Assembly (NCBI GenBank): GCA_016281815.1 | Contig: JAEEJK010000068.1 | Location: forward strand, 62,001 to 126,000 | Length of the DNA stretch: 64,000 nucleotides | Direction: 5' to 3' | Source: Prevotella sp. | GTDB lineage: Bacteria; Bacteroidota; Bacteroidia; Bacteroidales; Bacteroidaceae | Part shown: in pieces, positions 1 to 8,190 of the stretch | How positions within the stretch are numbered: position 1 is the first letter of the stretch | Layout: each line of letters begins with the position of its first letter | Program-made: the position numbers and the translations under genes | The notes under the pieces: model-generated | What the model was told of the DNA's origin: nothing | Seen by the model: the letters and a program-made list of their open reading frames with translations, nothing else | The model's database searches: none

Positions 1-60
1 TTAGGAGTTTGGGAGTTTAGGAGTTTAGGAGTTTAGGAGTTTAGGAGTTTAGACATTACT
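1..60. repeat. GGAGTTTA element, half copy E1 (cut by window edge)
   Basis: Six 8-bp units (GGAGTTTA, first one ending in G) run from position 4 to 51 and lead into GACATTACTCTTG. That junction is the reverse complement of the right junction (CAAGAGTAATGTC) of the full elements at 16.6 and 20.7 kb. The outer end may continue beyond the window. It lies downstream of the xerD stop. Related copies are E2-E7. Confidence 0.8.
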
Positions 61-103
61 CTTGCTTTCAGGAGTTGCTTGAATGGCTGAGGTGCAGCCT
101 TAA

Positions 104-131
104 TTTTCAATTTTCAATTTTCAATTTTCAA
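104..131 (-). repeat. TTGAAAA heptamer tract at xerD 3' end
   Basis: Four perfect 7-bp units (TTTTCAA on the plus strand, TTGAAAA in the sense of xerD). The xerD stop TGA (121-123) lies inside the tract, so the repeat encodes the last residues (Ile-Glu-Asn) and the stop. In the gene sense every unit contains TGA; because 7 is not a multiple of 3, stops fall in all three frames within three units. Confidence 0.85.
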
Positions 132-1044
132 TTTTTTTTAAGTTCCTCGGGTGGTGACAGAGGATTTGCTGACGGAGAGTGGTCATGTCGATGTGGGTGT
201 AGATCTCGGTGGTGCCGATGCTCTCATGACCCAGCATCGCCTGGATGGCACGCAGGTCGGCACCTCCCTCGAGTAGAGCCGTGGCGAAGGAGTGGCGCAG
301 TGTGTGGGGACTCACCGTCTTCTCAATCCCCGCCTCGAGGGCTGTCTGCTTGATCATGATCAGAATCATGGTGCGCGTGAGATGAGCACCTCGGCGATTG
401 AGAAACACATAGTCCTCCTCACCCGACTTGATGTCCATGTGACAGCGGTCGTCAAACCAATAGCCTAATTCGGTGACCGCTTTTTGGGAGATGGGCACCA
501 GTCGCTCCTTGCTGCCTTTTCCCATCACGCGCACATACCCCTCGTCGAGATACAGCGATGAGAGGCGCAGCGTGACCAGTTCGGTGACACGTAGTCCGCA
601 ACTGAAGAGCACTTCAATGATGGCACGGTTGCGGTGCCCTTCCCATTTCGTCAGGTCGATGGCTGCCTCCATCCGGTCTACTTCCTCGGTGGTGAGCACC
701 TCTGGCAGGTGGTCGCCCAGTTGGGGCGATTCCAACAGTTCGGTGGGGTCTTCCTCCATCCTCCCATCCAGGTACATGAAGCGGTAGAATGACCTCACGC
801 CGCTGAGGATGCGGCATTGCGAGCGTGGACCGATGCCGATGTCGTGAAGTCCGGCGGCAAAGTGGCGCAGGTCGTCAAGTGTGGCCTCCGAAGGCTGGAT
901 GCCGGCACCTTCCAGATAAGTGAGCAACTTATGCAGGTCGCGAAGATAGGCATCCACCGTGTTGGGGGAGAAATTGCGCTGCAATTTCAGATAACGGCGG
1001 TAGGCGGTCACAATATTTGGACTGTTTTTCTTGTCTGACTGCAT
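121..1044 (-). CDS. xerD: Tyrosine recombinase XerC/XerD family
   Basis: Site-specific tyrosine recombinase of 307 residues, the usual length for the XerC/XerD enzymes that resolve chromosome dimers at dif. An N-terminal SAM-like core-binding domain (about residues 8-95) precedes the catalytic domain with the full set of active-site residues: R152 (in GLRVTEL), K176 (MGKGSK), H247 and R250 (HTLRH), H273 (LGHES) and the nucleophile Y282 (IYTH). The start at 1044 is preferred over an in-frame ATG 42 nt upstream because the -7 box (1084-1091) puts the transcription start downstream of that ATG. The C-terminal IEN and the stop come from a heptamer repeat. It stands alone with no mobile-element neighbours, which supports a housekeeping role. 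XerC versus XerD cannot be settled from the sequence. Confidence 0.93.
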   Translation of the reverse strand: MQSDKKNSPNIVTAYRRYLKLQRNFSPNTVDAYLRDLHKLLTYLEGAGIQPSEATLDDLRHFAAGLHDIGIGPRSQCRILSGVRSFYRFMYLDGRMEEDPTELLESPQLGDHLPEVLTTEEVDRMEAAIDLTKWEGHRNRAIIEVLFSCGLRVTELVTLRLSSLYLDEGYVRVMGKGSKERLVPISQKAVTELGYWFDDRCHMDIKSGEEDYVFLNRRGAHLTRTMILIMIKQTALEAGIEKTVSPHTLRHSFATALLEGGADLRAIQAMLGHESIGTTEIYTHIDMTTLRQQILCHHPRNLKKIEN

Positions 1045-1083
1045 GTTTTTTTTTAATTTTGCGGCACTATTGCGGCACAGGGA

Positions 1084-1091
1084 CAAAGTTA
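1084..1091 (-). promoter_or_regulatory. -7 promoter box of xerD
   Basis: TAACTTTG on the minus strand matches the Bacteroidetes -7 consensus TAnnTTTG, about 40 nt upstream of the chosen xerD start. No good TTTG at the -33 position was seen. Confidence 0.5.
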
Positions 1092-1207
1092 CGAAAAAAT
1101 GAGTAACTTGTCGCCGTTCAAATTGATATTATTTAGGTTTTTCAAGTTGAGAGGAGTTCGGAAGTTGATGTGTATAGCATTCGGCTTAACTACTTAACTA
1201 CTTGGAG

Positions 1208-1367
1208 TAACTCTTCAGCGAATATGTTTTAGAGTGCCCTAACGGGCAGAAATGACAAAAAAATGAATAAAAAAATAGTAAAATAATAATTTTCTTACGA
1301 TTTTCTTAAAAATTTTCTTAAGATTTCTCGCCGTAGGCGACCCTTTTTACTATTTGCTGAATAAATT
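1208..1367. mobile_element. MITE-like element A (TTCAGCGAATA ends)
   Basis: About 160 bp with inverted ends: left TTCAGCGAATA (from 1214), right CTATTTGCTGAA (1350-1361), one mismatch in the core. The left 60 bp, including a GGGCAGAAATGA block after a small CCCTAACGGG palindrome, and the right 35 bp (CGCCGTAGGCGA followed by TTTTTACTAT) closely resemble element B at 43.48-43.76 kb. No coding potential. It fills most of the 362-bp gap between the divergent xerD and aroQ; the rest (1092-1207, 1368-1406) shows nothing recognisable. Confidence 0.7.
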
Positions 1368-1406
1368 CTACTTGGAAGTTGAACATAAATGAAATTAGAT
1401 GTCAAA

Positions 1407-1832
1407 ATGAGAATAGAAATCATCAACGGTCCCAATCTCAACCTGCTCGGCATGCGTGAGCCAGGCATCTATGGCAGTGAGTCGATGGAGACTTGCCTGT
1501 CGAGATTGCACGAGGCGTATCCCGATGTGGAGATCAACTACTACCAAAGCAATGTCGAGGGCGAACTGATCAACAGGATGCAGCAGGTGGGTTTCTGTGC
1601 CGACGGTATCATCCTCAACGCAGGAGCCTATACCCATACCAGCATCGCACTGCACGACTGCATCCGCTCGCTGAAAAGTCCGGTCATAGAGGTGCATATC
1701 TCCAATGTGCACCGCCGGGAGGAGTTCCGCCATCACTCAATGATCAGCAGTGCCTGCCATGGGGTCATCTGCGGATTCGGCCTCGATTCCTACCGCCTTG
1801 CCGTGGAAGCCATCAAGGGCATGCAAGGCTGA
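1407..1832 (+). CDS. aroQ: Type II 3-dehydroquinate dehydratase
   Basis: Catalyses dehydration of 3-dehydroquinate to 3-dehydroshikimate in the shikimate pathway (cytosolic, dodecameric in the family). The 141-residue protein has the family signature at the N-terminus (GPNLNLLGMREPGIYG) with catalytic Tyr22, the substrate-binding Asn71 (LNAGAYTHTS) and the HISN-H-REEFR block with catalytic His97. An ATG 18 nt upstream (1389) is in frame, but the family normally begins right at the MxIxIINGPN segment, so 1407 is chosen. The next gene begins 4 nt after its stop, indicating co-transcription. Confidence 0.95.
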   Translation: MRIEIINGPNLNLLGMREPGIYGSESMETCLSRLHEAYPDVEINYYQSNVEGELINRMQQVGFCADGIILNAGAYTHTSIALHDCIRSLKSPVIEVHISNVHRREEFRHHSMISSACHGVICGFGLDSYRLAVEAIKGMQG

Positions 1833-1836
1833 CGCC

Positions 1837-2505
1837 ATGGCTTCTTCTACCGACATCGAGGAATATATCCTCAGCCACATTGACCCAGAGGGCGAATACC
1901 TGCACCGTCTCTGGCGGTCCACCAACATCCACCTGTTGGCGGGACGGATGGCCAGCGGACATCTGCAAGGGCGCTTGCTCAGAATGTTCGTGGAAATGAT
2001 AAGGCCCCAACGGGTGCTCGAAGTGGGTACGTTCAGCGGCTACAGCGCCATCTGCATGGCAGAAGGACTTCCCCCTGGCGGAATGGTCTATACCTTTGAG
2101 ATAGATGATGAACTGGAGGATTTCACCCGTCCCTGGATAGAGCACTCCCCTGTTGCCGACCGCATCGACTTCCGCATCGGAGATGCCATCACCGAAGCAC
2201 CTCTGTTGGGCATCACATTCGACCTCGTTTTCCTTGACGGCGACAAGCGCACCTATCTCCAGGCTTACGAGATGGCGTTGCAGGTGACCAACCCAGGAGC
2301 CTTCATCATCGCAGACAACACTCTTTGGGATGGGCATGTCACCGACTCCGCCTATGACCACGATGCACAGACCCAAGGTGTGAGGAGTTTCAATGACTTC
2401 GTAGCATGCGACCCACGTGTGGAGAAGGTCATCCTGCCCCTGCGTGACGGTCTTACCCTCATACGGAAAACCGATGGGGAAAGAAAAACAGTCCCCTCAC
2501 TTTGA
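1837..2505 (+). CDS. SAM-dependent O-methyltransferase (COMT-like)
   Basis: A 222-residue class I methyltransferase of the cation-dependent O-methyltransferase family (methyltransf_3 type). The SAM-binding glycine loop VLEVGTFSGYSA is near residue 60-70, and the metal/catalytic motifs VFLDGDK and ADNTLWDG follow in the second half. The natural substrate cannot be read from the sequence; catechol-like hydroxyls are typical for the family. It starts 4 nt after aroQ, so the two are probably translated from one mRNA. An in-frame ATG at 1750 would overlap aroQ deeply and is not favoured. Confidence 0.85.
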   Translation: MASSTDIEEYILSHIDPEGEYLHRLWRSTNIHLLAGRMASGHLQGRLLRMFVEMIRPQRVLEVGTFSGYSAICMAEGLPPGGMVYTFEIDDELEDFTRPWIEHSPVADRIDFRIGDAITEAPLLGITFDLVFLDGDKRTYLQAYEMALQVTNPGAFIIADNTLWDGHVTDSAYDHDAQTQGVRSFNDFVACDPRVEKVILPLRDGLTLIRKTDGERKTVPSL

Positions 2506-2531
2506 AAAATGAAAACTATTGTTTACTTTTG
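2501..2531 (+). promoter_or_regulatory. Promoter of rbfA
   Basis: TTTG (2501-2504), 19-bp spacer, TACTTTTG (2524-2531): a complete Bacteroidetes-type -33/-7 promoter overlapping the end of the methyltransferase gene. Transcription would start near 2538, 17 nt ahead of the rbfA ATG. Confidence 0.75.
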
Positions 2532-2554
2532 CAACCCTATATCATAAAACATTC

Positions 2555-2890
2555 ATGCAAGAGACAAGACAAAACAGAATAGCCCGACTGCTGCAGAAAG
2601 AACTGAGCCTGATATTCCAGTCGCAGACACGGATGATGCGTGGCGTGATGATCAGCGTCACCCGTTGCCGTGTGTCACCCGACCTGAGTATCTGCACGGC
2701 CTACCTCAGCGTGTTCCCATCGGAAAAGGGCGAGGAAATCATTGAGAATGTGAATGCCAACGTGAAGAGCATCCGCTACGAACTGGGCACAAGGGTGCGC
2801 AACCAACTGCGCATCATACCCGAACTGCGGTTCTTCATCGATGACTCCCTCGACTATATCGAGCACATCGACGAACTGCTGAAGAAATAG
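2555..2890 (+). CDS. rbfA: Ribosome-binding factor A
   Basis: A 111-residue single KH-like domain protein needed for late 30S maturation and 16S rRNA 5' processing. It opens with the typical helix (RQNRIARLLQKELSLIFQ), followed by VSPDLSICTAYLSVFP and the C-terminal RIIPELRFFIDDSLDYIEHID pattern of RbfA. The start at 2555 is set by the promoter at 2501-2531; an upstream in-frame ATG (2519) would lie upstream of the predicted transcription start. A LolC/E-type permease follows 19 nt later. Confidence 0.93.
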   Translation: MQETRQNRIARLLQKELSLIFQSQTRMMRGVMISVTRCRVSPDLSICTAYLSVFPSEKGEEIIENVNANVKSIRYELGTRVRNQLRIIPELRFFIDDSLDYIEHIDELLKK

Positions 2891-2909
2891 CCCATCAGGA
2901 CGTCAGCAC

Positions 2910-4142
2910 ATGAATTTCCCGTTCTACATAGCAAAGAGATACCTCTTCTCGAAGAAGAGCACACATGCCATCAATATCATCAGCGCCATCTCTGTCTTAG
3001 GAGTGGCGGTGGCGGCAATGGCATTGGTGGTCACTCTGAGCGTGTTCAACGGTTTCCATGACTTGGTGGCCTCTTTCTTCACCTCTTTCGACCCTCAGAT
3101 CAAGGTTGTGCCAGCCAAAGGCAAGACGGCTCCTTCGGATGACCCGATCCTCACGCAGATCCGCAACCTTCCTGAGATAGAGGTGGCGATGGAGAGCGTG
3201 GAGGACCAGGCCATGGCCATCTACCATGATCGGCAGGCGATGGTGGTGATCAAGGGGGTGGACGACAATTTCTGCCAACTGACACACTTTGGGGAAATTC
3301 TATATCCCGACGCGGGGCGTGAGGTGCAACTGCATGCCGCCAACCTGGAGTATGGCGTGCCTGGCATCCGCCTGGCACAGTCGCTCGGTACAGGTGCCCA
3401 GTGGAATGACTACCTGCACATCTATGCTCCGGAGCGTGAGGGGCAACTCGACATGAGCAATCCGGAGGCGGCTTTCGTCGAGGACTCACTGCTGTCGCTG
3501 GGTGAAGTGTTTGCCGTCAACCAGGCCAAATACGACCGCGACTACATCGTCACATCCATCAGTTTTGCCCGCAACCTCTTCGGACAGCAGGGGATGCTCT
3601 CGTCGCTGGAACTGAGACTGAAGCCTGGGAGCAACCTCGATGCGGTGAAGAGAAAGATGAAGGACGTGGTGGGTGAAAAATACAAGGTGCTCGACCGCTA
3701 TGAGCAGCAGGCAGATACCTACAAGATCATGAGCATCGAAAAACTCATCGCATTCGTTTTCCTGACATTTATCCTGATGGTGGCGAGTTTCAACATCATC
3801 GGGTCGCTCTCCATGCTCATCATCGACAAAAAGGAGGATGTGGTCACTTTGCGCAACCTCGGAGCGTCCAACAAGCAGATTTCGAGTATCTTTATGTTTG
3901 AGGGCCGTATGATAGCAGTGGCGGGAGCGGTTCTGGGCATTGTTCTGGGACTGCTGCTCTGCTGGATACAGATACGGTTTGGTGTTGTCTCTCTGGGGAG
4001 CAGCAGTGGGTCGTTCGTTGTCGATGCCTATCCTGTGAGTGTGCATGCCTCAGACATCGTACTCGTGTTTGTCACAGTATTGGTGGTGGGATGGGTCGCC
4101 GTCTGGTATCCCGTGAGATATCTCAGCAAAAGGCTGATATGA
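2910..4142 (+). CDS. LolC/LolE-type ABC transporter permease
   Basis: A 410-residue inner-membrane FtsX-family permease. One N-terminal membrane segment (about 20-45, after the amphipathic FYIAKRYLFSKKSTHAI stretch), a large periplasmic MacB-like domain (about 50-270), then three C-terminal membrane segments (about 275-300, 325-355, 375-400). This layout and the opening sequence match LolC/LolE, which extract lipoproteins from the inner membrane for delivery to the outer membrane. No ATPase gene (LolD) lies next to it, so the specific role is inferred from family. It follows rbfA by 19 nt and is convergent with the large secreted-protein gene. Confidence 0.85.
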   Translation: MNFPFYIAKRYLFSKKSTHAINIISAISVLGVAVAAMALVVTLSVFNGFHDLVASFFTSFDPQIKVVPAKGKTAPSDDPILTQIRNLPEIEVAMESVEDQAMAIYHDRQAMVVIKGVDDNFCQLTHFGEILYPDAGREVQLHAANLEYGVPGIRLAQSLGTGAQWNDYLHIYAPEREGQLDMSNPEAAFVEDSLLSLGEVFAVNQAKYDRDYIVTSISFARNLFGQQGMLSSLELRLKPGSNLDAVKRKMKDVVGEKYKVLDRYEQQADTYKIMSIEKLIAFVFLTFILMVASFNIIGSLSMLIIDKKEDVVTLRNLGASNKQISSIFMFEGRMIAVAGAVLGIVLGLLLCWIQIRFGVVSLGSSSGSFVVDAYPVSVHASDIVLVFVTVLVVGWVAVWYPVRYLSKRLI

Positions 4143-4185
4143 GGTTGTCTCCTAAAACCTGAAAGTATAGTTACTTGACACAATC

Positions 4186-4237
4186 ACGGGAACAAGTTTC
4201 TGATTTGAATGAAAACCAATCAAAAACTTGTTCCCGT
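4186..4237. terminator. Strong hairpin between convergent genes
   Basis: Perfect 14-bp inverted repeat: ACGGGAACAAGTTT (4186-4199) and AAACTTGTTCCCGT (4224-4237). An inner TGATT/AATCA pair extends the stem after one mismatch. It sits between two converging genes, a position expected of a two-way terminator, but neither side has a clear T-run, so the call is tentative. Confidence 0.5.
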
Positions 4238-4257
4238 AAATTGACTTGTGAATGCTC

Positions 4258-4330
4258 ATCGTCAGCAGAGACTGTCGCTTGCAGGAGTAATGTCTACACT
4301 CCTATACTTCTATACTCCTACACTCCTTTC
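4258..4330. repeat. GGAGTTTA element, degenerate half copy E2
   Basis: Contains the right-hand core (TCGTCAGCAGAGACTG, then GCAGGAGTAATGTCTACACTCC) and a decayed right arm of octamers (TATACTTC, TATACTCC, TACACTCC) ending in ACTCCTTTC, the same outer end as E4 and E7. No left arm is present. It touches the stop codon of the convergent secreted-protein gene. Confidence 0.7.
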
Positions 4331-7300
4331 TACTCTTTGCCGAGGATGAAGGAGACAATATTGATGGCATCATTCAGTAAAATTTCATGGTCCTTATTTG
4401 TGTCTGCATTGGAGAAGACAAATTTATTCAATGGCCTGTCGAGAATATAGTTTACGATGCAGATAACATCGGAGATGTCGGTCTCGCCATCATCGTTGGC
4501 ATCTCCCCAAATCAGTTTTTTGACCGGACCCTCTTCGAGAGAACTGTTCTTGCCATAGTAGAAGAGTTGCCAATTGGTCCAAATGGTCCAGTCAGCGCTA
4601 ATTTGGACGTCTTTCTTCAGGCCGATGGTCAGGCGGCCTTCCGGACCGACTTTCACAATAATGCTGTTGTTGGAGAAGAGTTTGGCTCCATTATTTCCAA
4701 CGGTCTTGAAAGCATCCGCAGCAGTCCACATACGATTTGGTACGGCAAGACCTTTGCTATTGTCGGCCCAGGCCCAGTCGGAGAGGAGTTCATCCATTGG
4801 CTGAGCGCCACTTGCGAGGCGTTGCAGCGGAGTGTCCACAGAATGGTCGTCAGTGGCTGCATAGAGGATTGCATTGTTGTCGGAATTAGGATCGTTCGAC
4901 CATAGTGTGTAGTCTCCGTCAGGAGTGCCTGCACGGTAGAAACCCTGTACAGACAACTTGTAAGTACCCTCTGGCAGACCTTGGAGCAACTGATAGTAGT
5001 CGAAATTGGTGTTGTATTTCTCTGCTGTGCATGAGGCATCGATGGCTGCTCCACCTGTCCATCCGTTATCATTGGCTTCAGCATAGGCCGGATTGATAAT
5101 CATTCCTGTACACTCGATGGGGTTGTCATCGCTTGCGCTTTCCATATCCTGTGGCATGCCGAGGCGGTTGATGGCTCTGTTGATATCATTGATGAGTCCC
5201 TCCACCTCGCTGTTGTTGAAACTGTGTGCTTCTATACCGGTGTTGATGGAGTTGTAGAGGTCGGTGACCTCATTGATGACGTCTGCAGGAGCCGTAGAAC
5301 CTGGGATGGCGCTGGCAAGTTTCTCGTTGGCTTGCTTGAGTTGTGCAAACAGGGCCTTGGAAGCGTTGACTGCCTCTTGAAGGTCGTACAACTTGGTGAG
5401 TGCGTTGAACATGGCTTCACCATTGGTGCCGTTGACAACAGCCTTGGCCTCGTTAATGCCAGCCTGGAGGTTGGCCACCACATCCTTGCCGATGGGGCTG
5501 TTGAGCGCACTCTCGCCATCGATGATGGCTTGCTCAAGAACGGGTTTTACCACGTCGGCCTGGAAGCCGCGGAAGATGAGTTTGAAGTTGTCCCAGATAC
5601 ACCAACTGTCACCTGCCTGGCTGGTAATGCCTTTCACGCCGATACGGATTTGGTCGCCGTCCTGGGCCACAAGACCGTATGCCGACTGTGTGAACATACC
5701 ATTGGAGAATGCCACGGCAGCGTTGTCCATGTTGTTGGGGAAGTAGAGGGTGGTGCCATCGCTCAGTTGATGTGACTCATAGCCAGAACCGTAGAAGTTG
5801 GGGTCGCTGATTTGCACGGGATCACCATATACATTGGTGAACGGAGTGCTGTTGGAGTTCAGGTAAATGAACACGGGGCATGTCTCCTTGGTGGTGTATG
5901 TCTCCTTGTTCAGATAAGCGGTATAGTTACCACGTCCATAACGGTAGAATCCCTGTACGGAGATTTCGTACACACCTTTAGGGGCGTTGTCAACAATCTG
6001 ATAAATGTCGAAGCCGCCATTGTTCCATGCCTCATAGCAGTGGTTGTTGTTGTTGCCGCCACGGGCCACATTGCCGCCAGAGGCTCTCTCCACTGTCCAA
6101 CCGGTGTTGCCGGACATCTCATAGTCTGGATTGACAAGGAAGGTGCTGGTTACATCTACACCAGTGCGCGGGTGCTTGTATGCCTCCTGAATCATGGCCT
6201 TCACCCTGGCAATCTCAGCCTCGATTTCCTCGTTGGTCATTTTGCGATCACTCAGTAATTTCTTTGAGTCGGTGGAAGCCCATTTGCTGATGTCGGTAAG
6301 ATACGTGGGCTCAAGACCGTCGTCACCGGCGCAAACCTCGGCTTCAGCCTGCAAGGCAACAAACTGTTTCCAGAGTTCGATGTTGTCCATCAAGGTAGCC
6401 TTTGCCTCATTGACTGCCTGAATATTGGAGAGGATTTGATTCTTGGATGTAGAAGCCTTCAAGGCTGCGACAGCGGCATTGTATGCCTCATAATAAGATG
6501 TGGTGTAAACCACATCGCTGAGGTCGAGTTCGGGAAGGTTGGCGATAGCACCGTCGAGAATCAGTTTGTATGCCTCATCGCTGTTTCCATAATAAGTGAG
6601 CGTGAAGTCATCATAGATACTCCAGTCGGCTGCTATCTGAGTTTCTTTCTTCACACCGACTCTCATGTTGCCGTCGGTGACAGCCACATACACATAATTG
6701 TCATTGCAATAGCCGGCCTGGAAGAACTCATCAGCAGCAACCATGTTGTTGGGAATATAGAACACCTCGTTTGTCTCCCCGTCAGTAGCACTGGCCCAAC
6801 TGCCCGTACTCATCGCTTTTGTGAGACCTGCTGAATAGGGTGACATGACGCTGGTCTCGTAGGTCTGGCCTCCGGTAGTAGCATACAGTTTGGCGTATCT
6901 TGACTCTTCGTTTTGAGCCTTGTAGTTGTCATAAGCGGGCTGGGCATTGCCGGCGCGGTAGAAGCCATTGGCCTTGAACCTGTAAACACCCTCGTGCAGG
7001 TCGGAGAGGTCAAGGTATGTGTTGTAGTTCATGTTGTAACGCTCGGCATTCTCCTTCGGGTTGCTGGAACCCCAACCATCACCCGACCATCCCGTCAGGT
7101 CATTGCCTTCGAAGGTCGGATTCTTGATGAACAAGTTGGTGACATCGACAGGGTTGTCCACCGTTGCTTTGTCATAGTTCTCGGCTGCCAGTTCTTCCTC
7201 GCGTGCGATGATGGCCTTTTTGACGGCCTCTGTAGCAGCGTTGAGTTCTTCCACGGTGCTGGAAGCGTTGTTATAGACAGCAATCTGGTCATCTACGTTG

Positions 7301-7935
7301 GCGCCAATCTCCTCAGCCTTGTCGAGTTGTTCTTTCAGTATCATGGCTGCTTCATACATATCCAAGGCAAGTTCATAAGCGTCACCGGCAGCCTCGGGGA
7401 TGAGTTTCCAGTCGATGAACGACCCGTCGTCTGCCGTACAGTCAGAGTACAGAATCGTGTTGGTGGGGTCTTCTGTCCACCTGACACCTACAAACTTGGT
7501 GTTGTCTGATACACTGGGATTCCGCTCAGAGGGTGAGAGACGATACACATTGTCGCCCATGTCCTTGATTTCCCACAAGTAGTCAGGCTGGTTGTTGTAG
7601 TCCACATACATGAGGTTGGAAGCCTCAACAAACCACCACCATTTCCAGGCATTTTGTGTCTTCACATAGTCGAGCAGCGTGTAGGTACCATCGCCCTGGT
7701 CCTCGATTTTGACTTTCAGACCACGCTCACCTATACTGGCCTGAGTGCCATAGGAGTTGCCCTGAGTGAATAGTAACTTACTACCGACATTGTAGAAATA
7801 GTAGATTCCGTCGGGCTCCATGCTCGCGTATTCCGTGGGAATCGCAGGCTTTTGCCGTGGGTCGACCTTCAATTCCGCAGCAAATGTACTGATACTCAGC
7901 AGCATGGCCGCCATAAGAAAAATAAAACGTTTCAT
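4330..7935 (-). CDS. Large secreted multi-module protein with C-terminal dockerin-like domain
   Basis: A 1,201-residue secreted protein of unknown substrate. The signal peptide ends near residue 19 (MKRFIFLMAAMLLSISTFAA). A ~140-residue N-terminal domain is rich in W/Y. Three similar galactose-binding-like modules follow, each opening with a related motif (NPTFEGNDLTGW, NPDYEMSGNTGW, NPAYAEANDNGW) and containing a YRAG- or YRYG-type strand. Alpha-helical FIVAR-like spacers separate them. The last ~60 residues (GDANDDGETDISDVICIVNYIL, and NADTNKDHEI) are two calcium-loop dockerin-type repeats. No catalytic domain is recognisable. The start is placed at the signal peptide, about 100 nt after a full promoter at 8044-8075; an earlier in-frame ATG (8046) would overlap that promoter. 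Confidence 0.8.
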   Translation of the reverse strand: MKRFIFLMAAMLLSISTFAAELKVDPRQKPAIPTEYASMEPDGIYYFYNVGSKLLFTQGNSYGTQASIGERGLKVKIEDQGDGTYTLLDYVKTQNAWKWWWFVEASNLMYVDYNNQPDYLWEIKDMGDNVYRLSPSERNPSVSDNTKFVGVRWTEDPTNTILYSDCTADDGSFIDWKLIPEAAGDAYELALDMYEAAMILKEQLDKAEEIGANVDDQIAVYNNASSTVEELNAATEAVKKAIIAREEELAAENYDKATVDNPVDVTNLFIKNPTFEGNDLTGWSGDGWGSSNPKENAERYNMNYNTYLDLSDLHEGVYRFKANGFYRAGNAQPAYDNYKAQNEESRYAKLYATTGGQTYETSVMSPYSAGLTKAMSTGSWASATDGETNEVFYIPNNMVAADEFFQAGYCNDNYVYVAVTDGNMRVGVKKETQIAADWSIYDDFTLTYYGNSDEAYKLILDGAIANLPELDLSDVVYTTSYYEAYNAAVAALKASTSKNQILSNIQAVNEAKATLMDNIELWKQFVALQAEAEVCAGDDGLEPTYLTDISKWASTDSKKLLSDRKMTNEEIEAEIARVKAMIQEAYKHPRTGVDVTSTFLVNPDYEMSGNTGWTVERASGGNVARGGNNNNHCYEAWNNGGFDIYQIVDNAPKGVYEISVQGFYRYGRGNYTAYLNKETYTTKETCPVFIYLNSNSTPFTNVYGDPVQISDPNFYGSGYESHQLSDGTTLYFPNNMDNAAVAFSNGMFTQSAYGLVAQDGDQIRIGVKGITSQAGDSWCIWDNFKLIFRGFQADVVKPVLEQAIIDGESALNSPIGKDVVANLQAGINEAKAVVNGTNGEAMFNALTKLYDLQEAVNASKALFAQLKQANEKLASAIPGSTAPADVINEVTDLYNSINTGIEAHSFNNSEVEGLINDINRAINRLGMPQDMESASDDNPIECTGMIINPAYAEANDNGWTGGAAIDASCTAEKYNTNFDYYQLLQGLPEGTYKLSVQGFYRAGTPDGDYTLWSNDPNSDNNAILYAATDDHSVDTPLQRLASGAQPMDELLSDWAWADNSKGLAVPNRMWTAADAFKTVGNNGAKLFSNNSIIVKVGPEGRLTIGLKKDVQISADWTIWTNWQLFYYGKNSSLEEGPVKKLIWGDANDDGETDISDVICIVNYILDRPLNKFVFSNADTNKDHEILLNDAINIVSFILGKE

Positions 7936-8043
7936 AATTGTATGTTTGTTTAGGAGGTTATGATTGCAATAAACCTGAAGTAAGTAGTAATATGGAGAAT
8001 AGTATTTTTCTATAGCGTTGGTCACTTCGAAGTGATTCTGTTG

Positions 8044-8075
8044 CAAAGATAAGGATAAGTGATAGAAAAACCAAA
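8044..8075 (-). promoter_or_regulatory. Promoter of the dockerin-type secreted protein
   Basis: On the minus strand: TTTG (8072-8075), 20-bp spacer, TATCTTTG (8044-8051). The predicted start near 8037 gives a ~100-nt untranslated leader before the ATG at 7935. Confidence 0.7.
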
Positions 8076-8190
8076 TTTTTTGATTTGTTAATTCTTATCG
8101 TCTTTCCTTCAACTCTTCAGCGATTGCATAGATATAAGGTTTCCTCAAGTTTCGTGTTTGTTCGGTTTTGGGAGTTGAGGACCTTCTGTG

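Noticed and set aside
8105..8125. Third end of the TTCAGCGAATA element (AACTCTTCAGCGATT)
   Set aside because: Only about ten bases match, with no internal block or opposite end, so chance or a decayed remnant cannot be told apart.
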